A stretch of 64,000 bases of DNA from an uncultured Alphaproteobacteria bacterium (GCA_937776645.1 CALMRI010000014.1:1-64000), one strand, 5' to 3'. Shown: positions 40,949 to 50,248, counted from the stretch's first letter. Notes: a model not told the origin generated them from the letters alone. Numbers and translations: made by a program.

Positions 40949-41155
40949 ATGGGTGGCCGCATCATTGAGCTAGGAGGTCTCGGCGCAGTTTCCGCCTGCC
41001 GCGTCATCGATGCTTCCAACCGCATCGTCGCGCCGGGGCTCATCGATGTTCATACCCATGATGATGGGGCCCTGCTCGCAATCCCTCGGTGGACATGAAG
41101 GTCAGCCAGCGGGTGACTACGGTGGTGGTCAGAAATTGTGGGGATGTTCAACTGA
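40949..41155 (+). pseudogene. D-aminoacylase / N-acyl-D-amino-acid deacylase fragment with frameshift
   Basis: GGRIIELGGLGAVSACRVIDASNRIVAPGLIDVHTHDDGALLAIPR | frameshift near 41085-41092 | MDMKVSQRVTTVVVRNCGDVQ; together these match the N-terminal amidohydrolase motif order. Confidence 0.7.
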
Positions 41156-41744
41156 AAAGCTGGGAAAATCTTTTAAGATACCGGTGCTTCGCCTCGTCTG
41201 GAGAGCAGGGTGCAAGTCGGATGCCGGTCCCGATCTTAGAGTACCCGAATATGCGGCGCGCTTCTGCTTCGGAGAATCCGGCGAGTTGGGTGGCCTCAAG
41301 GTAGGCCGAGATTTGGTCGGCGCGCTTGATCAGGCGCTTAATATCCACTGGCAGTTCCGCTGGTAAACCGAAACGCAGGTGAATGGCGCCTTGCAACCGG
41401 CTTTCGACCGACTTGTATTCAACGCCGATCACCGCTTTGAATGGGCTGATCATATCGCCAATGACATATTCTGACGCATCGTGCAGAAGCGCGGCGAGGC
41501 GCCATTTTATCGGCGTGGATTCCTTCAGTTCAATCACCAGATGGTCGACCAGCAGTGAATGCTCGGCAACCGAGTAGGATTGATCGCCTTGGGTCTGGCC
41601 ATTCCACCGCGCAACTCGAGATAGTCCATGCGCGATGTCCTCGATCTCTACATCCAAGGGAGACGGGTCGAGCAGGTCGAGCCTGCGGCCGCTCAGCATG
41701 CGTTGCCAAGCGCGTGGTGGAGTGGCTTTGGAACCGCGCGGCAT
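41148..41744 (-). CDS. HD-domain protein (YfbR/5'-nucleotidase-like phosphohydrolase)
   Basis: RMLSGRRLDLLDPSPLDVEIEDIAHGLSRVARWNGQTQGDQSYSVAEHSLLVDHL, LAALLHDASEYVIGDMISPFK. ATG at 41744 shares a TGATG junction with the upstream ORF. Confidence 0.85.
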   Translation of the reverse strand: MPRGSKATPPRAWQRMLSGRRLDLLDPSPLDVEIEDIAHGLSRVARWNGQTQGDQSYSVAEHSLLVDHLVIELKESTPIKWRLAALLHDASEYVIGDMISPFKAVIGVEYKSVESRLQGAIHLRFGLPAELPVDIKRLIKRADQISAYLEATQLAGFSEAEARRIFGYSKIGTGIRLAPCSPDEAKHRYLKRFSQLFS

Positions 41745-42224
41745 CAGCGTCTCCGTCCCGGCGGGGATGTAGAGCGACGGCCCAGATAGACCATGACCAT
41801 CAGACCAATCAGCGGTGGCTCCCCAATTCCCAGAGCGGAATTGAAAGGACTGACGCTGCGGCCTTGGAATTCTTCCAGATTTATCAGTATGAGACAGCGC
41901 TCTCCAACCGCCATGTCGGCGTAATTCGATACGCATCTCTGCACCCGCAGAGTATGGAACGCATTGATCCCGACCATCGCTTTATCCCAACTTGAAATCA
42001 CGATGGTGAGCCAGACCACGATCCATAGGGTGGAACGCCGGCCCAGATCATGAAAGCAAGAGTCTTCATCAACCGTATACACGGCTCCATTCGGTCGCGC
42101 GGTTTTAGGCGCGTTATCGCCGCAACACAAGATGACCAGCCGTTGCATTCGATGAGGAGTGCTTGACCCGGTGCCATGAAAGAGGGAGGTTTGTTTCGCT
42201 GAAACCTACTAAAATTCACGATTT

Positions 42225-43463
42225 ATGGATGCTGCAGCTCAGGAACCGGGAGGCGTGGGTCCCGCCGAGGAAGGTCGCACCGATTTCAAGGTGATTGGCC
42301 TCATCGGCGTCGCGCATTTTTTCAGCCACTATTACATTTATCTGCTGTTGCCGCTGTTCATCGAGCTGAAGGCTGAGTTTGATGTTTCGTATACTGAGCT
42401 TGGATTGCTTTTAACGGTTTTCAGCGCCACAACTGGCCTGACACAGACGCCGTTCGGCTTCATTGTTGACAGGTTAGGAGCACGCAAAATTCTGATTGCC
42501 GGGCTGGCCGTCGAAGGGGTCGCCTTTCTATCGATGGGATTCGCCAGCGGCTATACGACCCTGATGGCGCTGATGATGATCGCGGGATGCGCCAATGGTG
42601 TTTATCATCCGGCAGACTATTCGATTCTCTCGGCTTCGGTATCCAATCGGCGCATGGGGCAGGCGTTCAGTTTGCATACCTTCGCCGGGAATGCCGGGTT
42701 CGCCCTGGCGCCAATCACCATTGTGTTTCTGAGTGCGTTGGTCGGCTGGCGCAACGGCTTGGCGATCTGCGGCGCCGCCGGCATTGCGACCGCAGCGCTT
42801 CTGGTCTTTTATTCCCGGCATTTTCGCGATGCGCCGAAACCATCGTCATCTTCGGGCACTGATGCCGCGCAAGGCGGTAGGGGTAATGGGGTGTCGTTGC
42901 TGTTCACGCCCCCGATCCTGATGTGTTTGCTATTTTTCACCCTGCTCTCGCTTGGATCATCGGGGCTTACCAGCTTCCTTATTGTGGCCCTCGGGCAACT
43001 GCATGGGATGGAGGAGAAGGTCGCGACCTTTGCCCTGACGGCTTATCTGGTCGCCAGCAGCGTCGGTGTTCTGCTTGGCGGTTTCATTGCCGACCGGACC
43101 ACCCGGCACAATCTCGTCGCTGCCGTCTGCTTTTTCTCGACCGCTATATTGATCGCCGCGATCGGCGCCTTTTTGTTACCAGGCGCCTTGGTGGTGGTGC
43201 TGATGGTGGCGCAGGGATTGATGCACGGTGCGATCATGCCGTCGCGGGACATGATCGTCAGATCGGTGACCCCCGAGGGCGCGTTCGGCAAGGTGTTCGG
43301 GTTCGTGACCACCGGGTTTAGTATCGGGGGCAGTATTGCGCCCACGGCCTTCGGCTGGATTCTTGATCAATCGCACCCGGAATGGGTGTTTTACGGCGTC
43401 GCCTTGATCATGCTCTGCTCCATGGCGACGGTATTCACTTCGGGCCGCCGCCCCGCCAGCTAG
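42225..43463 (+). CDS. MFS transporter
   Basis: 12-TM pattern; GVAHFFSHYYIYLLLPLFIELKAEFDVSYTELGLLLTVFSATTGLTQTPFGFIVDRLGARKIL, YHPADYSILSASVSNRRMGQAFSLHTFAGNAGFALAP. Confidence 0.9.
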   Translation: MDAAAQEPGGVGPAEEGRTDFKVIGLIGVAHFFSHYYIYLLLPLFIELKAEFDVSYTELGLLLTVFSATTGLTQTPFGFIVDRLGARKILIAGLAVEGVAFLSMGFASGYTTLMALMMIAGCANGVYHPADYSILSASVSNRRMGQAFSLHTFAGNAGFALAPITIVFLSALVGWRNGLAICGAAGIATAALLVFYSRHFRDAPKPSSSSGTDAAQGGRGNGVSLLFTPPILMCLLFFTLLSLGSSGLTSFLIVALGQLHGMEEKVATFALTAYLVASSVGVLLGGFIADRTTRHNLVAAVCFFSTAILIAAIGAFLLPGALVVVLMVAQGLMHGAIMPSRDMIVRSVTPEGAFGKVFGFVTTGFSIGGSIAPTAFGWILDQSHPEWVFYGVALIMLCSMATVFTSGRRPAS

Positions 43464-44457
43464 TACTGCGCAGGGTTTCCCCCAGCGAACGCTCGCGGAG
43501 CCAAACATACAGGCCGCTGGCGATGATCACCGCCGCCCCACCTAAGGTCCAGCCGTCGGGAAAGTGGCCGAACAACAAATAGCCATAAATTGTCGCCCAG
43601 ACGATTTGCACATACTGGAAGGGCGCCAGCAGCGACGCCGCGGCCCGGCGATAGGCCTGGATCACCACATAGTGAGAGCCGCCGCCGATGCAGCCGATGG
43701 CCAGCAGCATTGCCCATTGCTCTGGTGTTGGGGTTTCCCAGAAATACCAGGCGACCGGCGAGGATCCAACGAAGCCGACCAGGGCGGTGTAAAACCACAT
43801 TGATGTGGCGGTTTCGGTCAAGCTGAGGGTCCGGGTGAGAATGGTAAATAACCCATAGAAAAAGGCAACGCCCAGGATCAACAGATACGCCCAATGTACC
43901 TCTTGGAAACCCGGACGCAAAATGATCAGAATTCCGGCAAACCCAACGATCACGGCGGACCAACGCCGGATACCGACTTGTTCTTTTAAAAGTGGGATCG
44001 ACAAAGCTACGACGAAGAACGGCGAGACGAACATGATAGCGTTCGCTTCGGCCAGTCCTATATGGCCAATGGCAGTGAAAAACAGCGAAGTACAAATCAA
44101 CAGAAGCACGCCCCGACCGATCACCTTAACCGGCTGTTTCACGTTGAAGAGCTTTGTAAAACGGCGACCCGGAAACAGGAATAGCATCAACAGCATATGG
44201 GCGGCAAAACGACCCCAAACCACCACTGGCACCGGTAGGTCGTGAGTGGCCATCTTGACCACCGAGTCGGAGGTTACGAATAGGAACCCGGCCAAGACCG
44301 CCAACCCAATCCCTACTGGAATCTCTTTTCTGGCGGTCTCTGCATGGGAATCAACCGTGCCGTTGCCGTGGTCATCTGTCAGTGTCTGGCTCCGACGATC
44401 GGGCAAGTGTGGGAACGGCCCCATGTTTCTATCACGGACCCAGGGGGCTTCTATCAC
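43435..44457 (-). CDS. DMT superfamily (EamA) transporter; true start probably internal to this ORF
   Basis: IPVGIGLAVLAGFLFVTSDSVVKMATHDLPVPVVVWGRFAAHMLLMLFLFPGR, EANAIMFVSPFFVVALSIPLLKEQVGIRRWSAVIVGFAGILIILRPG. Confidence 0.87.
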   Translation of the reverse strand: MIEAPWVRDRNMGPFPHLPDRRSQTLTDDHGNGTVDSHAETARKEIPVGIGLAVLAGFLFVTSDSVVKMATHDLPVPVVVWGRFAAHMLLMLFLFPGRRFTKLFNVKQPVKVIGRGVLLLICTSLFFTAIGHIGLAEANAIMFVSPFFVVALSIPLLKEQVGIRRWSAVIVGFAGILIILRPGFQEVHWAYLLILGVAFFYGLFTILTRTLSLTETATSMWFYTALVGFVGSSPVAWYFWETPTPEQWAMLLAIGCIGGGSHYVVIQAYRRAAASLLAPFQYVQIVWATIYGYLLFGHFPDGWTLGGAAVIIASGLYVWLRERSLGETLRSTSWRGGGPK

Positions 44458-44462
44458 GGACC
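44427..44462. repeat. 14-bp direct repeat TTCTATCACGGACC, two copies at 22-bp period, in divergent DMT/MFS region
   Basis: Copies at 44427-44440 and 44449-44462, separated by 8 nt (CAGGGGGC). Confidence 0.8.
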
Positions 44463-44492
44463 GAAGCTGATCGATGCAAAGGAATGCGTGTT

Positions 44493-45677
44493 ATGTCGAT
44501 CGAGGGCAATGATGCCCAACACCAAACGCTAGCGCCCGAAAGCCGTGGTGGGCAAATAGCAGTCCTGATAGCGAATTATTCGAGCTGTTTTGCGGTCGGG
44601 CTGGCCGTTGGTGGCTCCATTCCATTGCTCTCCCTGATCATGGAGCGGCGGGGTGTTTCAGAGACCTTGATTGGTGCCAACACCGCCATGGGGTCGATAG
44701 GAATCATCTGCATCGCGCCCTTCGTGCCGATGATCGTGCGACGATTTGGGCTCGCGCCTTCGGTGATCGCCGGGATTGTGCTGTCCGTGGTGTCGTTTCT
44801 GGCGATGGCAATTTTCGACTCGTTGTCCGCCTGGTTCGTGCTGCGCCCCCTTTATGCCAGTGGCCTTGGCATTCATTGGATCGTCAGCGAGACATGGATG
44901 AACACCGTAGCTTCCAACCGCAATCGGGGGAGGATCATGGCGATCTACGTGACTACAATCGCTGCCGGCATGGCGGCGGGGCCGGCCATCCTAGGCATGA
45001 CTGGGACCGAGGGATACATGCCCTTCGCGGTGTTTGGCGCGGCTATCCTGCTGGCGGCATTGCCATTGGCGCTGGTTGCTCGCCATGCGCCGCAATCGCA
45101 GATCAGTGGTCATGGGACGCCGGCATTGTTGGTGCGCGATGCGCCGACAGTGTTCGCCGCGGTGGTTGCGGTGGGGCTGTATAGTGGCGTCTGCTTTGTT
45201 TTTCTGCCGATCTACGGACTACGCAGCGGCATGGGGGAAGCTGACGCGGTATTTCTGCTCACAGCGTTTCTCGCTGGCAATTTATTGTTTCAGGTGCCTA
45301 TCGGTTGGCTCGCTGACCGGATAAACCTTCGGTTTCTTTTACTGGCGTGCGCCGCGGTCGCAATTACAGCGCCATTTTTGATGGCCTGGGCAATTGATGC
45401 TCCGGTGGCTCTGGTGGTCTTTATGGCACTGTGGGGCGGGGCGGTTTTCGCATTCTATACCGTTGGTATTACAATGCTCGGTCAGCGCTTTCAAGCCGAT
45501 GAACTAGCTGCCGCCAACGCCGCTTTCGTGATGACTTTCGAAATTGCTAACGCGATCGGGCCGCCGGTGGCAGGGCTGGCTTTCAGGCTTTGGATGCCGC
45601 ATGGGATGATGGTATTGCTTGTGGCGATCGCCGCGGTCCTCGCGCTGATCATCATCATTCGCGGTGTCCGGCGCTGA
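44493..45677 (+). CDS. MFS transporter
   Basis: GGQIAVLIANYSSCFAVGLAVGGSIPLLSLIMERRGVSETLIGANTAMGSIGIICIAPFVPMIVRRFG; 12-TM pattern. ATG at 44493. Confidence 0.88.
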   Translation: MSIEGNDAQHQTLAPESRGGQIAVLIANYSSCFAVGLAVGGSIPLLSLIMERRGVSETLIGANTAMGSIGIICIAPFVPMIVRRFGLAPSVIAGIVLSVVSFLAMAIFDSLSAWFVLRPLYASGLGIHWIVSETWMNTVASNRNRGRIMAIYVTTIAAGMAAGPAILGMTGTEGYMPFAVFGAAILLAALPLALVARHAPQSQISGHGTPALLVRDAPTVFAAVVAVGLYSGVCFVFLPIYGLRSGMGEADAVFLLTAFLAGNLLFQVPIGWLADRINLRFLLLACAAVAITAPFLMAWAIDAPVALVVFMALWGGAVFAFYTVGITMLGQRFQADELAAANAAFVMTFEIANAIGPPVAGLAFRLWMPHGMMVLLVAIAAVLALIIIIRGVRR

Positions 45678-45751
45678 CAGTTCAATTACCCCAAGACGAG
45701 CTGGCGGCTTTCGAAACGGAATGAAGCCCGAGGCGCTACGAGCAGAAGGTG

Positions 45752-46816
45752 TTAGGGGCGCGCCCGCGTCCCCTCGCAGAACTGCCGTTTCGATTTCAAT
45801 TTATCGCAGAACTTGTCGGCGGCGGCGAGGGAGTTAAATGAGACTGCAACCAGTCGGATATAGGTTCCCTTGCCGTTTCCTGCATCAAACTCGGTTGTGG
45901 AGAATTCCAGATCACCAAGTTCTTTAGGGAATTTCCGCGATAGCGACTGCCACCCGTTGCGGGCAACAAGGACGGTTCGATAGGACGCGAGATGCGCGCC
46001 AAAGTTTCGGCCCGCTACATCCTCCTCCGAATGGCCCGTCTTGTCGTCGGGTTCCTTCATCATGGCGCCGTCTTTTTTCGCTATTTCATCATGCGTCTTA
46101 GGTGCGACCGGGAGCTGTACGGCGACTTGGATGTTCTTGATGCGGTCATCGCTCAAGGCCACCGACACCAGTTCCTTCCGCGATTTGGAGGTGCCGAAAT
46201 CGCGCACCCGCAGCACGTAATTCTGTGCGGCCGGGGAGTAGAAAAGTTCCTCAACGTGATCCTTGCGTTGGCAGGATATGTGGAACGTGGTGTAGCGGCC
46301 CGCCGACACGTCGATATCCATCTGACCAAGCACCGCGCAAAGATGCTCGTCGCGCCACCCGGTCGGCACGACCTCGCTGTTGCCGCGTACCTCATAGGCC
46401 ACGGCGTTGCCTCCTTGGAGCGGGAACAGGGCTTGCGGATTGCCGATGATGTTTTGCCGGCCGCGCCCAAGCTCCGGATGCGAGGACCAGGAAAGCTGCG
46501 GCGTGATCAAATCGTTCGAGGTTGTCCAGATCATCCCCTGGTCATTGCTCCAGGTGACCCGGCCCGGGGTGGCGCTGACCACTTGCTCTTGGACTAGAAT
46601 GCCGTCATCGGAATACAGGAACGTGTCGCCGGTGGCATGGAGTGGCCGAGGTGCGGGCGGCAACTCGAGAGCGCTGGCGGCGTTTATTTTCTCCTTCGAC
46701 GAATCAGTTAGCCTGATCCGCTCGGCGATTTTGGAGAAGCTCGAATCATCCATCGAGCAGCCGGCGAGCACCAGAACCGCTACGACCACCTTGGCAATGC
46801 GCCGACAGGCCTTCAT
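45752..46816 (-). CDS. Lipoprotein with probable C-terminal SPOR-like domain
   Basis: Lipoprotein signal MKACRRIAKVVVAVLVLAGCSMDD (lipobox LAGC); C-terminus FGAHLASYRTVLVARNGWQSLSRKFPKELGDLEF...GKGTYIRLVAVSFNSLAAADKFCDKLKSKRQFC resembles SPOR. Confidence 0.75.
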   Translation of the reverse strand: MKACRRIAKVVVAVLVLAGCSMDDSSFSKIAERIRLTDSSKEKINAASALELPPAPRPLHATGDTFLYSDDGILVQEQVVSATPGRVTWSNDQGMIWTTSNDLITPQLSWSSHPELGRGRQNIIGNPQALFPLQGGNAVAYEVRGNSEVVPTGWRDEHLCAVLGQMDIDVSAGRYTTFHISCQRKDHVEELFYSPAAQNYVLRVRDFGTSKSRKELVSVALSDDRIKNIQVAVQLPVAPKTHDEIAKKDGAMMKEPDDKTGHSEEDVAGRNFGAHLASYRTVLVARNGWQSLSRKFPKELGDLEFSTTEFDAGNGKGTYIRLVAVSFNSLAAADKFCDKLKSKRQFCEGTRARP

Positions 46817-47062
46817 CGATGTTTCCCCGAAACCCGGACATGATCGTCTGCACGACCAATTTTCAACGACTAAAGGTCCAATATATTGTGTGAATGGTCA
46901 ATCCAAACGCTATATTCGGGCTGAATTACTGCGGATGGAGGGTAGCGGCTCTTTCGGCCCCTTATTCATCACGTTGACAGTGCGGCGAGGCCCGCCCCAC
47001 ACTACCATCTGCGCCGATTCAGCTGCGCGATCGTAGAAAATTTATTGCTTGCGGAGTACGCG

Positions 47063-47848
47063 ATGTCCGTCGTCACCCCTATTTCCTCGTCGTCCATTCG
47101 AGATCTCGTTAGCGCGGAGGAATGGCAGACTCGAGTTGATCTTGCAGCGTGTTACCGCCTGACCGCGCTATATGGTTGGACGGATTTGATCTTTACTCAT
47201 ATTTCGGCGCGGGTGCCGGGTACCGATAATCACTTCTTGCTTAATCCATACGGGCTGATGTTTGAGGAGATCACCGCGTCGAGCCTGGTTAAGCTCGATA
47301 CCGATGGCGAGATCGTCATGGACTCCGAATATTCGGTGAACGCCGCAGGGTTCACGATTCACAGCGCCGTGCATCAGGCCAAGCACGACATGTTCTGCGT
47401 GATGCACACCCATACCGTCGCCGGCATGGCGATATCGGCGCAGAAATGTGGGTTGCTGCCGCTCGCTCAGACCGCGCTCCAGTTTCATGGCGCGTTGTCC
47501 TATCACGACTATGAGGGGATCGCGTTCGACCTTGGAGAGCGTGAACGGCTGGTGGCCAGCCTTGGCGATAACACGGCGATGATCCTGCGTAATCACGGTC
47601 TGCTGACCTGTGGGCGCAGCATCGCCGCAGCCTTCACTACCATGCATTCTCTGGAAAAATCCTGTGCGTTGCAAATCGCTGCACAGGCGGGCGGTGAACT
47701 GGTTCTGCCATCCGAAGAAGTTTGCCGACACGCGGCGACGCAATTCCAAAAAGAGGTCGATGTCGACGCTGCTGGGAGCCTGGATAAACTCGCCTGGATG
47801 GCATTGCTGCGCAAGCTGGATCGGGAAAACCCAGGTTACGACGCTTGA
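47063..47848 (+). CDS. Class II aldolase/adducin family protein
   Basis: LAACYRLTALYGWTDLIFTHISARVPGTDNHFLLNPYGLMFEEITASSLVKLD, HTHTVAGMAISAQKCGLLPL, ILRNHGLLTCG. Confidence 0.92.
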   Translation: MSVVTPISSSSIRDLVSAEEWQTRVDLAACYRLTALYGWTDLIFTHISARVPGTDNHFLLNPYGLMFEEITASSLVKLDTDGEIVMDSEYSVNAAGFTIHSAVHQAKHDMFCVMHTHTVAGMAISAQKCGLLPLAQTALQFHGALSYHDYEGIAFDLGERERLVASLGDNTAMILRNHGLLTCGRSIAAAFTTMHSLEKSCALQIAAQAGGELVLPSEEVCRHAATQFQKEVDVDAAGSLDKLAWMALLRKLDRENPGYDA

Positions 47849-47905
47849 ATGAGTGAAAGCCGGTTCTCTCGGCGAGTCGACCGGCGCCAGTGACAAGGGA
47901 GTTTT

Positions 47906-49372
47906 GTGGTGAGCGATTACGATTTGGTCATTCGTGGCGGCACGGTGGTGAACGCGGCGGAAATTTCGCAATGCGATGTAGGGGTTCGCGAGGGGCGCAT
48001 CGTGGCGCTTGGCGAGGCATTGGGGGCCGGTGAGCGCGAGATCGATGCCACTGGCCGGTTCGTCATGCCCGGTGGGGTCGATAGCCATTGTCATATCGAT
48101 CAGCAGTCCAGCACCGGCGGGCGTAATGCCGAGAGCTTTGAGAGCGGTACCCGCTCGGCGGCCTGTGGAGGGACCACGACGGTCATCTGTTTTGCCGCCC
48201 AGGAAAAGGATGAAGACCTGATGCCGATCGTCAGGGCTTACCATGAACGGGCCAAGCAATCCTGCATCGATTACTCCTTTCACCTGATCATCAGCGATCC
48301 GACCGACAAGGTGATTTACGAGGATGTGCCGGCGTTGATCGACGAGGGCCACCGTTCTCTCAAACTGTTCATGACCTACCCGCGCAACAAACTGAACGAC
48401 GCGGAGATCCTGCGGGTTTTAGAGGTCGCTAAACGTAAGCAGGCGCTGGTCTGCGTCCATGCTGAAAATCACGACGCGATCATGTATATGACCGCGAAGC
48501 TGTTGCAGGCCGAGAAGAACAGCACCAAGCACCACGCTTGGTGCAAGCCGCCACTGGTCGAGCGCGAGGCGGTGCACAGGGTGATCATGCTGGCCGAGTT
48601 GCTGGATACGCCGATCCAGATTTTTCACGTTAGCTGCGAGGAAGCGGCGGAGGAGGTGCGCCGGGCGCAGCGCCGTGGTTTGAAGGTGTTTTCAGAGACC
48701 TGCCCGCAATATTTCGTGCTTACCGCCCGTGATCTTGATCGTGACCAGCGCGAGGGGGCGAAGTTCGTCTGCTCGCCGGCGCCGCGTACTGAGGGGGATC
48801 AGGAGGCGCTGTGGGATCATGTGCGGATCGGCACCATCGGTAATGTCACTTCCGACCACGCGCCGTATAATATCGACGAGTTGGAAGGTAAGTTTTGGGC
48901 TGGCGACAACGCGCCGTTCAGCCAGATTGCCAATGGGGTGCCGGGCCTTGAAACCCGGATGCCGATCACCTTCTCCGAGGGGGTGGCCAAGGGCCGGATC
49001 GACATGCAGACCTTTGTGGCGCTGACCTCGACCAACGCGGCGAAGCTGTTCGGTCTTTATCCGAAGAAGGGCACCATCGCGGTCGGCGCCGATGCCGATA
49101 TCTGCATTTGGGATGCCGAGCGCGAGGTCACTATCAGCCAGGACATCCTGCACCACGATACCGACTACACGCCCTATGAGGGGTTGGATGTCGTGGGTTG
49201 GCCGGCGGTTACGATCAGCCGCGGCAAGGTCGTTTGGAACGACGGTGACGTGCATTGCGAACCCGGTTGGGGCAAGTTTATCGCCCGTCCGCCCTATGAT
49301 TACATCAAGCCGCGCGGGGTGTTGCCGACGCCGTTCGATCCCGTGAGCTTGGAGACCAAGGAAGAAGTCTGA
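47906..49372 (+). CDS. Dihydropyrimidinase / hydantoinase
   Basis: YDLVIRGGTVVNAAEISQCDVGVREGRIVALGE, MPGGVDSHCHIDQQ, VHAENHDAI, ETCPQYFVLT, HAPYNIDELEGKFWAGDNAPFSQIANGVPGLETRMPITFSEGV. Confidence 0.93.
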   Translation: MVSDYDLVIRGGTVVNAAEISQCDVGVREGRIVALGEALGAGEREIDATGRFVMPGGVDSHCHIDQQSSTGGRNAESFESGTRSAACGGTTTVICFAAQEKDEDLMPIVRAYHERAKQSCIDYSFHLIISDPTDKVIYEDVPALIDEGHRSLKLFMTYPRNKLNDAEILRVLEVAKRKQALVCVHAENHDAIMYMTAKLLQAEKNSTKHHAWCKPPLVEREAVHRVIMLAELLDTPIQIFHVSCEEAAEEVRRAQRRGLKVFSETCPQYFVLTARDLDRDQREGAKFVCSPAPRTEGDQEALWDHVRIGTIGNVTSDHAPYNIDELEGKFWAGDNAPFSQIANGVPGLETRMPITFSEGVAKGRIDMQTFVALTSTNAAKLFGLYPKKGTIAVGADADICIWDAEREVTISQDILHHDTDYTPYEGLDVVGWPAVTISRGKVVWNDGDVHCEPGWGKFIARPPYDYIKPRGVLPTPFDPVSLETKEEV

Positions 49373-49401
49373 GCTAGGCTACCGTCCGTACTAAGCCCGG
49401 A

Positions 49402-50001
49402 TTAGTCGCCCATCCACAGCATCCAAAGCGCGAGCAACGGCGCCTCGCCGCCGCGCATGGCATGCCAGATATCGGGGACGTTGTGAACGGTGCCGCCAGG
49501 GTCTCGGCGGAACCATTCGCCATGATCCTGGCGCCAGTCACCGCCGCTCATCACCAGATAACCTTCCTCGGGCGGGTGTTGGTGATCTGGATATTCCACA
49601 CCCGGCGCCAGCAAACTGACACCTAGGCGGACCGAATTGTGACGTTCCAGACCATCGTGGCCAATCAGTGTCGCGTTGGCATGGCTGTCCACGAAGCGCG
49701 GGTCCTTCGCCTGCAGTCCCTCGCGGCGTTGCCAGGCCAGCTTCGGGGCGAGGCGTCCGAAGGCGTCGGCCAGCCGGGCAAGTCCGGGTGAGGCGGCGGT
49801 GGTAACCCGCAATCCCTCAGTTATATGGTTGCACACCGGAATTTTCTGGGGTTGGTGCCGGAAATTCGGCGTGCCCGGCGCTTCGAGTGCCGTGTGGCAG
49901 CGCTCGAAAAGCGGTTTCACTGTGATTGAGGGCAGAGCCGCGGCAATGGCTTTATGGGCGTCGAGAACAGCAGCGAGATCGGGGTCGCGGGGGCTGGACA
50001 T
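49402..50001 (-). CDS. Cupin of the dimethylsulfoniopropionate (DMSP) lyase family (DddL/DddQ/DddK-like)
   Basis: HANATLIGHDGLERHNSVRLGVSLLAPGVEYPDHQHPPEEGYLVMSGGDWRQDHGEWFRRDPGGTVHNVPDIWHAMRGGEAPLLALWMLW; cupin metal/catalytic pattern H-x-H-x3-E-x-Y followed by a distal His. Confidence 0.68.
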   Translation of the reverse strand: MSSPRDPDLAAVLDAHKAIAAALPSITVKPLFERCHTALEAPGTPNFRHQPQKIPVCNHITEGLRVTTAASPGLARLADAFGRLAPKLAWQRREGLQAKDPRFVDSHANATLIGHDGLERHNSVRLGVSLLAPGVEYPDHQHPPEEGYLVMSGGDWRQDHGEWFRRDPGGTVHNVPDIWHAMRGGEAPLLALWMLWMGD

Positions 50002-50248
50002 GATCGGTCTCCGGGCCAAGGCGATAACGAGCAATTACCGCACCCTGTCAATCCCGGCTGAACCCCGTCAAGCCCCATCGATCGAATGGGTCGTCGGGAT
50101 GGGCTTAAGGCAACGGAGCCGTTGGCCTCGTCTTCCCGAGACCTATTGACTTCGCGCCGCCCGTCGCCGAACGTTAACGATTCATTTTCGCAGTTCGTCG
50201 AAATGATTGCCGGCACCGACAATCTCGTGACGACGCAAGGAGGCTAAG

